Assembly (NCBI GenBank): GCA_035499355.1
Contig: DATJYZ010000165.1
Coordinates: 1-5,799, forward strand
DNA: 5,799 nucleotides
Source of the DNA: JAEUPI01 sp035499355
GTDB taxonomy: Bacteria > Pseudomonadota > Gammaproteobacteria > Burkholderiales > Burkholderiaceae_C
Direction: 5' to 3'
The notes under the pieces are model-generated. The model did not search any database. It was given only the letters and a program-made list of their open reading frames with translations, and was not told the DNA's origin. Below, in pieces: positions 1 to 5,543 of this stretch. Made by a program: the position numbers and the translations under genes. Position 1 is the first letter of the stretch. Every line of letters begins with the position of its first letter.

Positions 1-178
1 AGCGGCGCTGCAGCGGCGAACAGCCCGAGCCCGGCCCGCCGTGCAGCACGATCGCGGCGATGCCGTCGGGGCGACCCGATTCGCGCACCGACAGCACGTG
101 TCCCGCCCCGACGTCGATGCGGTGCGTCCGGTACGGCGGCGGGTCGGCATGGAGACCGCGCAGGGGTGGGCTGGGCAC
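1..178 (-). CDS. pip: Proline iminopeptidase-like alpha/beta hydrolase, N-terminal part (runs off left edge)
   Basis: Read on the minus strand from a GTG at 178, this frame stays open for 59 codons to the window edge. It gives an N-terminus ending in LHGGPGSGCSPLQRR. HGGPG (residues 46-50) followed by a GCSPLxRR stretch is the oxyanion-hole signature of prolyl aminopeptidases (peptidase family S33), which remove N-terminal proline from peptides in the cytoplasm. The preceding PYRTHRIDVGAGHVLSVRESG segment fits the first beta strands of that family. The catalytic Ser, Asp and His lie outside the window. The start is uncertain. GTG 178 gives about the usual distance to HGGPG but has no clear ribosome binding site, and its first base lies in a palindrome. 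In-frame ATGs at 247 and 256 would add 23 or 26 low-complexity residues. The gene is divergent from pqqA. The fold and family are fairly sure; the exact substrate is inferred. Confidence 0.8.
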   Translation of the reverse strand, partial: MPSPPLRGLHADPPPYRTHRIDVGAGHVLSVRESGRPDGIAAIVLHGGPGSGCSPLQRR

Positions 179-200
179 GGCGCCGATGGTATCGGCGCCG
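178..200. promoter_or_regulatory. Perfect palindrome in the pip-pqqA divergent region
   Basis: The arms CGGCGCCGAT (178-187) and ATCGGCGCCG (191-200) are perfect inverse complements separated by GGT. The palindrome abuts the GTG start of the left-edge hydrolase. It could be an operator for a dimeric regulator or an RNA hairpin covering that start codon. If the hydrolase really starts at the upstream in-frame ATGs, the palindrome is instead coding sequence. The symmetry is seen directly; the regulatory role is inferred. Confidence 0.4.
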
Positions 201-241
201 CCCCGCCAGGCGGCGGCGGCCGGCCCGGCGCGAGGCCGCCG

Positions 242-258
242 ATTCATGAAATTCATGA
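242..258. repeat. AT-rich tandem ATTCATGA repeat in the divergent spacer
   Basis: ATTCATGA occurs at 242-249 and again at 251-258, one base apart. Each copy contains the palindrome TCATGA. It is the most AT-rich patch in an otherwise very GC-rich spacer. On the minus strand the two copies create ATG codons at 256 and 247, both in frame with the left-edge hydrolase. They may therefore be a binding site, a doubled start codon, or chance. Confidence 0.4.
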
Positions 259-370
259 GGCGCGAATCCAGACCGCGGCGCTGTGCGGACGCGCGCCGGG
301 CCACCACGATGCGCCGTCGGGCCGTCGCACCCTCAGGGCCGGCCTCGACGCCCGTTGACTCGACAAGAAA

Positions 371-376
371 GGAGAT
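371..376 (+). promoter_or_regulatory. Strong ribosome binding site of pqqA
   Basis: AAAGGAGAT (368-376) ends five bases before the pqqA ATG at 382 and is the best Shine-Dalgarno match in the window. It fixes the pqqA start and fits the need for abundant precursor peptide. GAAAG (367-371) and CTTTC (377-381) can pair, placing the middle of this site in a five-base loop immediately before the start codon. Confidence 0.75.
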
Positions 377-381
377 CTTTC

Positions 382-456
382 ATGCAATGGCAAACCCCCG
401 CGGCGATCGACATTCGCCTGGGTTTCGAAATCACGATGTACGTCGCCGCGCGCTGA
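382..456 (+). CDS. pqqA: PqqA, precursor peptide of pyrroloquinoline quinone
   Basis: This is a 24-residue ribosomal peptide beginning MQWQTPAAID and ending TMYVAAR. It is the substrate from which PQQ is built. PqqE links the side chains of Glu16 and Tyr20, proteases release the linked pair, and PqqB and PqqC finish the cofactor. The invariant E-x3-Y spacing is present (E16, I17, T18, M19, Y20), and the G-F-E-I/V-T-M-Y core resembles the 23-24-residue Pseudomonas-type PqqA rather than the longer Methylobacterium form. The start is fixed by a strong AAAGGAGAT site. The gene lies 73 bp upstream of pqqB with a strong hairpin between them. It is easily missed because of its size, but its position and motif make the call firm. 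Confidence 0.96.
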   Translation: MQWQTPAAIDIRLGFEITMYVAAR

Positions 457-475
457 CGCGCGTGACGTCCGTGGG

Positions 476-508
476 CAGCGCCCCGCAGGGACACCCCGCG
501 GGGCGCTG
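476..508 (+). terminator. pqqA-pqqB intercistronic hairpin (attenuator or mRNA-stabilising stem)
   Basis: CAGCGCCCCGC (476-486) pairs perfectly with GCGGGGCGCTG (498-508). After an A-C mismatch, GGG (488-490) can pair with CCC (494-496) around an ACA loop, giving up to 14 base pairs, nearly all G-C. It starts 20 nt after the pqqA stop and ends 21 nt before the pqqB start. No U-run follows, so it is not a classical intrinsic terminator. From memory, other PQQ operons make much more pqqA transcript than downstream message. A leaky terminator or a 3' stabilising stem here would achieve that. The structure is clear from the sequence; the role is inferred. Confidence 0.65.
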
Positions 509-529
509 TGTCGAGGGCGCTGGCTCACG

Positions 530-1450
530 ATGCGCATCACCATCCTCGGTAGCGCGGCCGGCGGCGGCTTCCCGCAGTGGAACTGCAACTGCCGCAATTG
601 CCACGGCGTGCGCAGCGGCAGCGTGCGGGCCAAGCCGCGCACGCAGTCGTCGATCTTCGTGCGGCCCGACGGCAGCGCCGACGGCATTCTGTTCAACGCG
701 TCGCCCGATCTCCTCGAGCAGATCCGAGCCAACCCGGCCTTGCAACCGGCGCGCGGCGTGCGCGACAGCGCAATCGCCGCGGTGGTGCTGGTCGACGGCC
801 AGATCGACCACGCCACCGGCCTGCTGATGCTGCGCGAGCGGGGCACGCCACTGCCGGTGTGGTGCACCGACCCGGTGGCCGCCGACCTCGACGCCGGCCT
901 GCCACTGCTGCGCGTGCTCGGCCACTACTGCGGCGTGCAGCGGCAACGCATCGCCCTCGACGGTGCGAGCTTCCAGATTCCCGGCGTGCCGACGCTGGCG
1001 TTGCGTGCGCTGGCGTTGTCCGGCAAGGCGGCACCGTATTCGCCGCACCGCGAGCACCCGGTGCCGGGCGACAACATCGGGCTCGTGATCCGCGACGTGG
1101 CGCGCGGCACCAGCGTGTTCTACGCACCGGGGCTCGGCGCCATCACGCCGGAGGTGTTCGATGCGATGGCGGGCAGCGACTGCGTGCTGGTCGACGGCAC
1201 CTTCTGGCGCGACGACGAGATGCAGCACCTCGGCCTGTCGCACAAGTCGGCGCGCGACATCGGCCACCTGCCGCAGTCGGGTGAGGGCGGCATGCTGCAG
1301 TGGCTGGGCCGGCTGCCGTCGACGACGCGGCGCGCGCTGATCCACATCAACAACACCAACCCGATCCTCGACGAAGACAGCGCGGAGCGCGCGGTGCTGG
1401 CCGGCGCCGGCATCGACGTCTGCGAGGACGGGGTCACCTTCACCGTGTAG
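530..1450 (+). CDS. pqqB: PqqB, metallo-beta-lactamase-fold oxygenase of PQQ biosynthesis
   Basis: This 306-residue protein is the usual PqqB length. PqqB belongs to the metallo-beta-lactamase superfamily and is described as an iron-dependent hydroxylase that oxidises the tyrosine ring of the Glu-Tyr di-amino acid made from PqqA; it was formerly thought to be a carrier. Visible landmarks are the N-terminal MRITILGSAAGGGFPQWNC followed by the C-x-C-x2-C cluster (C19, C21, C24; probably a structural zinc site), DGQIDH (D89, D93, H94), the SHKSARDIGHLPQSG block (H238, H246) and HINNTNP (272-278). The last three are the conserved PqqB metal and active-site region. The ATG at 530 matches the conserved N-terminus exactly. 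Its ribosome site is weak (GAGGG about 12 nt upstream), which fits lower expression than pqqA. Its stop lies 8 nt before pqqC. The identification is secure; residue roles are taken from family knowledge. Confidence 0.97.
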   Translation: MRITILGSAAGGGFPQWNCNCRNCHGVRSGSVRAKPRTQSSIFVRPDGSADGILFNASPDLLEQIRANPALQPARGVRDSAIAAVVLVDGQIDHATGLLMLRERGTPLPVWCTDPVAADLDAGLPLLRVLGHYCGVQRQRIALDGASFQIPGVPTLALRALALSGKAAPYSPHREHPVPGDNIGLVIRDVARGTSVFYAPGLGAITPEVFDAMAGSDCVLVDGTFWRDDEMQHLGLSHKSARDIGHLPQSGEGGMLQWLGRLPSTTRRALIHINNTNPILDEDSAERAVLAGAGIDVCEDGVTFTV

Positions 1451-1458
1451 GACCCCGC

Positions 1459-2181
1459 ATGCCCGACGCCTGGACGCGCGACGAATTCGAGGCCCGGCTG
1501 CGCGAGCGCGGCAAGGCCTACCATATCCACCACCCGTTCAACGTGATGCTCAACACCGGCCGGGCATCGCGCGAGCAGGTGCGCGGCTGGGTGGCCAACC
1601 GCTTCTGCTACCAGACGGCGATCCCGATCAAGGACGCCGCCATCCTCGCCAACTGTCCCGATCGCACCGTGCGGCGCGGCTGGGTGCAGCGCATCCTCGA
1701 TCACGACGGTTTCGAGCTGCGCGCGGGTGACGCGGTCGTTCGCGACGACGGCGGCATCGACAGCTGGCTGCGTCTGGCCGCCGCCGTCGGCCTGACGCGC
1801 GACGAGGTGCTCGACGGCCGCCACGTCATCCCGGCGGTGCGCTTCGCGGTCGACGCCTACGTCAACTTCGCGCGCCACGCGCCGTGGCAGGAGGCGGTGT
1901 GCTCGTCGCTGACCGAGCTGTTCGCGCCCGAGATTCACAAACAGCGGCTCGCCACCTGGCCCGAGCACTATCCGTGGATCGACCCCGACGGGCTGCAGTA
2001 CTTCCGCAGCCGCGTCGCGCTCGCCCGCCGCGACGTCGAGCAGGGCCTGCAGGTCACGCTCGACCACTTCACCACCCGCGCGCTGCAGGAGCGCGCGCTG
2101 CAGGTGCTGCAGTTCAAGCTCGACATCCTGTGGGCGATGAACGACGCGATGGCGCACCGCTACGGGGTGACGCATGAGTGA
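1459..2181 (+). CDS. pqqC: PqqC, pyrroloquinoline-quinone synthase
   Basis: This 240-residue cofactorless oxidase (EC 1.3.3.11) catalyses the last step: ring closure and eight-electron oxidation of AHQQ to PQQ using O2. It has the all-helical, heme-oxygenase/TenA-like fold. Aligning by eye to the Klebsiella enzyme from memory, the active-site residues are all kept: H22, R48, Q52, K58 and H82 in the first half, then Y134, H160, R163, Y181, R185 and K220. The shift between the two halves implies about eight extra residues between H82 and Y134. Signature stretches are YHIHHPFN (21-28) and NRFCYQTAIPIKDA (47-60). The start is supported by AGGA (1449-1452), which overlaps the pqqB stop, so translation is probably coupled. 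The end overlaps pqqD by 8 nt. Confidence 0.97.
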   Translation: MPDAWTRDEFEARLRERGKAYHIHHPFNVMLNTGRASREQVRGWVANRFCYQTAIPIKDAAILANCPDRTVRRGWVQRILDHDGFELRAGDAVVRDDGGIDSWLRLAAAVGLTRDEVLDGRHVIPAVRFAVDAYVNFARHAPWQEAVCSSLTELFAPEIHKQRLATWPEHYPWIDPDGLQYFRSRVALARRDVEQGLQVTLDHFTTRALQERALQVLQFKLDILWAMNDAMAHRYGVTHE

Positions 2182-2458
2182 ACCCGCGGCGCTCGACGGC
2201 GGCGTGCGGCCGCGCATCGGCAACGGCTTTCGCCTGCAGTGGGAGCCTGCGCAGAGTTGCCACGTGCTGCTCTATCCCGAAGGCATGGTCAAGCTCAACC
2301 AGAGCGCCGGCGAGATCCTGAAGCGCTGCGACGGCGAGCGCTCGCTCGACGAGATCGTGCGCGATCTCGAGACCGCGTTCAACGCGCAGGGCCTGGCGAA
2401 GGACGTGCATGCCTTCGCCGAGATCGCGGCCAAGCAGCGCTGGCTGCAGTGGGACTGA
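2174..2458 (+). CDS. pqqD: PqqD, PqqA-binding peptide chaperone
   Basis: This 94-residue protein is the founding type of the RiPP recognition element. It is a small winged-helix domain that binds PqqA tightly and delivers it to PqqE. The body VRPRIGNGFRLQWEPAQS (11-28), followed by HVLLYPEGMVKLNQSAGEIL (30-49) and DGERSLDEIV (53-62), is the standard PqqD sequence, and WLQWD closes the protein. The start at 2174 overlaps the end of pqqC by 8 nt, with GGGGTGA (2164-2170) as ribosome site inside the pqqC 3' end, so coupled translation is likely. In some bacteria PqqD is fused to PqqC or PqqE; here it is a separate gene. The gap of 59 nt to pqqE is the longest gap among pqqB-pqqE. Confidence 0.96.
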   Translation: MSEPAALDGGVRPRIGNGFRLQWEPAQSCHVLLYPEGMVKLNQSAGEILKRCDGERSLDEIVRDLETAFNAQGLAKDVHAFAEIAAKQRWLQWD

Positions 2459-2517
2459 AAGAGCTCTCCACATGCGGTCGTCAACGGTTGTGTTGCGCAC
2501 TGCGAGCGGTTGCTGAG

Positions 2518-3675
2518 ATGAGCGCCACCCCAATCAACGCAAGTGCGCCACGCCCCGGACCGCCGCTGTGGCTGCTGGCCGAGCTGACCTATCGCTGCCC
2601 GCTGCACTGCGCGTTCTGCTACAACCCGCTCGATTTCGCGCAGCATGGCGACGAACTCGGTACCGACGACTGGCTGCGCGTGCTCCGGCAGGCGCGCGAG
2701 CTCGGCGCGGTGCAGTGCGGCCTCTCCGGCGGCGAGCCGCTGCTGCGCGACGACCTCGAAGTCATCGTCGCCGAAGCGCGGCGCCTCGGCTACTACACCA
2801 ACCTGCTGACCTCGGGCGTCGGCCTGACGCCGCAGCGCGCGGCGGCGCTGAAGGCGGCCGGGCTCGACCACGTGCAGCTGAGCTTCCAGGACTCGACGCG
2901 CGAGGTCAACGACTTTCTCTCGCACACCAGGACGTTCGAATTGAAGCAGCGCGTCGCGCGCGAGATCAAGGCCCAGGGCTGGCCGATGGTGATGAACGTG
3001 GTGATCCATCGGCTCAACATCGACCACGTCGACCGCATCATCGCGATGGCGGACGAGCTCGGCGCCGAATACCTGGAGCTGGCCAACACCCAGTACTACT
3101 CGTGGGCCTACCTCAACCGCGACCAGCTGTTGCCCACGCGCGAGCAACTGCGCCGCGCCGAGGCCGTCACCGACCACTGGCGGCGCAAGCTCGACGGCCG
3201 CCTGCGCCTGTTCTTCGTGGCGCCGGATTACCATGACGGCGTCGCCAAGAAGTGTGCCAACGGCTGGGGCAGCACGATGATGGTGGTGACACCCGACGGC
3301 AGCGCGCTGCCGTGCCACACCGCGCGCATGCTGCCGGGGTTGGCGTTCCCGAACGTGCGCGACGCCAGCGTGCGCGACATCTGGTTCGACTCCGAGGGCT
3401 TCAACCGTTACCGCGGCACTGGTTGGATGCAGGAGCCGTGCGCGAGCTGTGATCAGCGCGAGGTCGACCTCGGTGGCTGTCGCTGCCAGGCGTATCTGAT
3501 CGCCAACGACCCTGCTGCGGCCGACCCGGTGTGCCGCTTGAGCCCGCACCATGGCGACGTGGTGACGGCGGTCGAGCGCGCGCTTGCACCGGTGCGCGAG
3601 CAGCCGATCGTGTTCCGCGACCGCGCGGCGTCGCTGCGCTTGAGCACGGCCGCGGAACCTACAATCGCTCGCTGA
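2518..3675 (+). CDS. pqqE: PqqE, radical-SAM PqqA peptide cyclase
   Basis: This 385-residue SPASM-type radical-SAM enzyme (EC 1.21.98.4) forms the carbon-carbon bond between Glu16 and Tyr20 of PqqA, with PqqD as partner. The SAM cluster motif C-x3-C-x2-C is C27, C31, C34 (CPLHCAFCYNP), followed by the SGGEPLL glycine motif. The C-terminal SPASM region holds C246, C266, C308, C311, C321, C323 and C339 plus D317. The spacing equals that of the Methylobacterium enzyme (each two lower), where the equivalent Asp is reported as an unusual ligand of an auxiliary Fe-S cluster. The ATG at 2518 follows a weak site (GAGCGG, 2504-2509) and puts the first Cys at the usual distance. The same frame is open further upstream into pqqD, but there it matches no PqqE sequence. 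A 14-codon ORF ends one base before this start. Confidence 0.97.
   Translation: MSATPINASAPRPGPPLWLLAELTYRCPLHCAFCYNPLDFAQHGDELGTDDWLRVLRQARELGAVQCGLSGGEPLLRDDLEVIVAEARRLGYYTNLLTSGVGLTPQRAAALKAAGLDHVQLSFQDSTREVNDFLSHTRTFELKQRVAREIKAQGWPMVMNVVIHRLNIDHVDRIIAMADELGAEYLELANTQYYSWAYLNRDQLLPTREQLRRAEAVTDHWRRKLDGRLRLFFVAPDYHDGVAKKCANGWGSTMMVVTPDGSALPCHTARMLPGLAFPNVRDASVRDIWFDSEGFNRYRGTGWMQEPCASCDQREVDLGGCRCQAYLIANDPAAADPVCRLSPHHGDVVTAVERALAPVREQPIVFRDRAASLRLSTAAEPTIAR
3660..3665 (+). promoter_or_regulatory. Candidate -10 element inside the 3' end of pqqE
   Basis: TACAAT matches five of six bases of the sigma-70 -10 consensus in an otherwise GC-rich stretch. It lies about 85 nt before the ATG of the BMP-family gene. 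A TTGAGC (3640-3645) is upstream, but the 14-nt spacing is shorter than the usual 17. It could give the solute-binding protein its own expression in addition to read-through from pqqE. It is coding sequence of pqqE, so chance is a real alternative. Confidence 0.3.
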
Positions 3676-3750
3676 TTCTTTGTCGGGCCCTCCGCAGGCG
3701 TGCCACCGCGGCGGACGGGGCTCATCCACGTGGCCATGTCGAGGACAACC

Positions 3751-4878
3751 ATGACGCAAAACCTCACGCGCGCGCCTTGGCGCGCGACCTCCTTCGTCCG
3801 TCTGCGCCTGCGCATGCTGCTGGGACTCTCTTGGCTGGTGTCGTCGGCATCGCTGGTGGCGGCGCAAGCCGCGGCGCCACCGCTGAAGGTGGCGTTCGTG
3901 TACGTGACGCCGGTCGGCCAGGCGGGCTGGACCTACCAGCACGACCTCGGGCGCCGCGAGATGGAGCGCGCGCTCGGCGACGCTGTGAAGACCACCGTCG
4001 TCGAGGACGTCGCCGAAGGCCCCGACGCCGAGCGCGTGATGCGCGACCTCGCGCGCCAGGGTCACGCCCTGATCTTTGCCACCAGCTTCGGCTACCTCGA
4101 CGGCGCGTTGCGCGTGGCCGCCGAGTTCCCCGGCGTCAAGTTCGAGCACGCCGGCGGCTACAAGACGGCGCCGAACCTCGCCACCTACAACGTGCGCGCC
4201 TACGAGGCGCGCTGGCTCGCCGGACGCCTGGCGGCGCTCAACAGCAAGAGCGGCGTCGCCGGCTACGTGGCGGGCTTCGCAGTGCCGGAGGTGGTGCAGG
4301 GCCTCAACGCGTTCGCGCTCGGCATGCGCTCGGTGAATCCCAAGGCCACGGTGCGCGTGGTCTGGCTCAACACCTGGTTCGATCCGGCGCGCGAACGCGA
4401 CGCCGCGCTGGCGCTCGTCAACCAGGGCGCCGACGTGCTGGCCAACCACACCGCGTCGCCCGCGGTCGCGCTGGCGGCCGAGGAGAAAGGCGTGCGCTTC
4501 ATCGCCAACCAGAGCGACATGCGCGGCTTCGCGCCGCACGCACAGCTGGCGGCCGTGGTGCCGTCGTGGGGCGGCTACTACACGCAGGTGGCGCGCGACG
4601 TGATCGCCGGACGCTGGCAGCCCGAGCCGGTGTGGGGCGGCGTGCGCTCGGGCATGGTGGCGCTGGGTGCGATCGATCCCGGGCTGCCGACCGCGCAGGC
4701 TGCAGCGCTCGACAGCGCACGACGTGCGCTGGTCGACGGCCGCACGGCGATCTTTGCCGCGCCGCTGGTCGACAACCAGGGCCGCACGCGCTTGGCCGGC
4801 GGCGCGCTCGGCGATGCGCAGATCGCAGCCATGGACTGGCTGGTGCAGGGCGTCGCCGGCAGCTTGCCCGCGCACTGA
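3751..4878 (+). CDS. BMP/Med-family periplasmic solute-binding protein
   Basis: This 375-residue secreted protein belongs to the basic membrane protein family (PF02608-type), the binding component of ABC importers; characterised members bind purine nucleosides or related ligands. The start at 3751 is chosen because GAGGA (3741-3745) sits five bases upstream; in-frame GTG 3700 and ATG 3736 lack this. An Arg-rich n-region (RLRLR, 17-21) is followed by a hydrophobic stretch and an A-rich cleavage zone near residues 38-41. There is no lipobox cysteine, so the mature protein is probably soluble periplasmic. The mature part opens LKVAFVYVTPVGQAGWTYQHD-like (45-65), with IFATSFGYLDGA and FEHAGGYK further on, typical of the family's two-lobed fold. 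No permease or ATPase genes are in the window. The gene follows pqqE by 75 nt on the same strand, so co-transcription is possible, but the ligand and any link to PQQ are unknown. Confidence 0.85.
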   Translation: MTQNLTRAPWRATSFVRLRLRMLLGLSWLVSSASLVAAQAAAPPLKVAFVYVTPVGQAGWTYQHDLGRREMERALGDAVKTTVVEDVAEGPDAERVMRDLARQGHALIFATSFGYLDGALRVAAEFPGVKFEHAGGYKTAPNLATYNVRAYEARWLAGRLAALNSKSGVAGYVAGFAVPEVVQGLNAFALGMRSVNPKATVRVVWLNTWFDPARERDAALALVNQGADVLANHTASPAVALAAEEKGVRFIANQSDMRGFAPHAQLAAVVPSWGGYYTQVARDVIAGRWQPEPVWGGVRSGMVALGAIDPGLPTAQAAALDSARRALVDGRTAIFAAPLVDNQGRTRLAGGALGDAQIAAMDWLVQGVAGSLPAH

Positions 4879-4900
4879 GCCGATGGCGCCGCAGCCGCCT

Positions 4901-4922
4901 GCGCATTGCATCTGCAACGCGC
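4901..4922 (+). terminator. Candidate hairpin downstream of the BMP-family gene
   Basis: GCGC (4901-4904) and TTGC (4906-4909) pair with GCAA (4914-4917) and GCGC (4919-4922) around an ATCT loop, with one A-C mismatch. It begins 23 nt after the BMP stop codon, a usual place for transcript ends. No U-run follows, so termination is only a possibility. Confidence 0.3.
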
Positions 4923-4962
4923 ACGTGCGACGTGCCTCGTCCGCGCCCGGTGCCCGCGGCGC

Positions 4963-4968
4963 TACAGT
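4963..4968 (+). promoter_or_regulatory. Candidate -10 element upstream of the DUF1272 gene
   Basis: TACAGT (four of six consensus bases) lies 32 nt before the ATG at 5001, leaving room for a short leader with the AAGGAG site. I see no convincing -35 box at the right distance. It resembles the TACAAT upstream of the BMP gene, within a shared CTACARTSG context. Confidence 0.25.
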
Positions 4969-5000
4969 GGGCCGCCGCGTTCGCCGAACAAGGAGCCCCG

Positions 5001-5312
5001 ATGGCGCTGGCCCTGCGACCCAACTGCGAGTATTGCGACTGCGACCTGCCGCCCGATGACGTGCGGGCGCGCATCTGCTCATACGAGTGCACCTTCTGCG
5101 CCGACTGCGTCGAGCGCCACTTGCGCAACGTGTGCCCGAACTGCGGCGGCGGCTTCGTGTCGCGGCCGATCCGCCCGCACACCGAGTGGCGGCCGGGCCT
5201 GTCGGTTGCCAAGCGGCCGCCGTCGGACAAGCGGGTCCACTTGTCGTACAGCGAAGCCGAGATCGCGGCGTTCAGCGCGCGGATCGCGGCAGTCGCGCCC
5301 GAACAGCGCTAG
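5001..5312 (+). CDS. DUF1272 family cysteine-rich protein
   Basis: This 103-residue cytoplasmic protein matches the DUF1272 family (PF06906-type), whose function is not known to me. The N-terminal two thirds carries nine cysteines: C9, C12, C14, C26, C30, C33, C36, C45 and C48. They fall in RPNCEYCDCDLPPD, ICSYECTFCADCVERHL and NVCPNCGGGFVSRPIRP, the nearly invariant core of the family. The paired C-x2-C spacing suggests zinc binding, like a small treble-clef or RING-like knuckle. The tail (about residues 60-103) is Lys/Arg- and Ala-rich and poorly conserved, longer than in the minimal members I recall. The start has an ideal AAGGAG site (4990-4995) five bases upstream. The gap to the BMP gene is 122 bp, so it may be transcribed on its own. 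Nothing in the sequence ties it to PQQ. Confidence 0.88.
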   Translation: MALALRPNCEYCDCDLPPDDVRARICSYECTFCADCVERHLRNVCPNCGGGFVSRPIRPHTEWRPGLSVAKRPPSDKRVHLSYSEAEIAAFSARIAAVAPEQR

Positions 5313-5326
5313 CGGTCACGCCTGAA

Positions 5327-5356
5327 TCTGCAACCGGTGCGTTGGCCGGTTTCAGA
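5327..5356 (+). terminator. Candidate terminator-like hairpin after the DUF1272 gene
   Basis: TCTG (5327-5330) and AACCGG (5332-5337) pair with CCGGTT (5346-5351) and CAGA (5353-5356), with one C-T mismatch and an 8-nt loop. It starts 15 nt after the DUF1272 stop codon. There is no U-run after it, so it may end or stabilise the transcript without being a classical intrinsic terminator. Confidence 0.4.
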
Positions 5357-5543
5357 GGTACCGCTGACCTTGCCAGATCCAGGCGGATGGGGTCGCTCGT
5401 CCGTCTGCTGGACGGTGGCTCCGGCTGGCATTGCAGACTGTCTCTGATGCTCGCCGGCGCGTGGTGGATGCCGGGTCTGCAGCAGCGGATGCTGTCGGTC
5501 ATGGCTGCAGCCCAAACGGCGGCCGTCGGCCGCCTTGCAGTCG

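Noticed and set aside
355..383. TTGACT at 355-360 as a -35 box for pqqA
   Set aside because: A -10 at the normal distance would fall on the ribosome binding site and start codon, so a promoter here cannot drive pqqA with its strong Shine-Dalgarno site. The pqqA promoter remains unidentified.
60..827. Plus-strand open frame running over the left edge, pqqA and the start of pqqB
   Set aside because: It crosses pqqA and pqqB in other frames and gives an Arg/Ala/Ser-rich low-complexity product, so it is a shadow frame.
1120..2223. A 367-codon minus-strand open frame opposite pqqB and pqqC
   Set aside because: It is the complement of two well-supported genes, with no domain similarity and no ribosome site logic.
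3687..3721. Imperfect hairpin after pqqE as an operon terminator
   Set aside because: GCCC/GGGC and TCCGC/GCGGA can pair only with a bulge and a 15-nt loop, and no U-run follows. The support is too weak to call.
2272..5082. A 936-codon open frame on the minus strand antisense to pqqD, pqqE, the BMP gene and the DUF1272 gene
   Set aside because: Long stop-free antisense frames are expected in GC-rich genes. Its translation is rich in His, Arg and Ala with no recognisable domain, while the plus-strand genes are unmistakable.
5398..5415. CGTCC/GGACG inverted repeat
   Set aside because: A five-base stem with competing pairings (CCGTC/GACGG) is expected by chance in GC-rich DNA.
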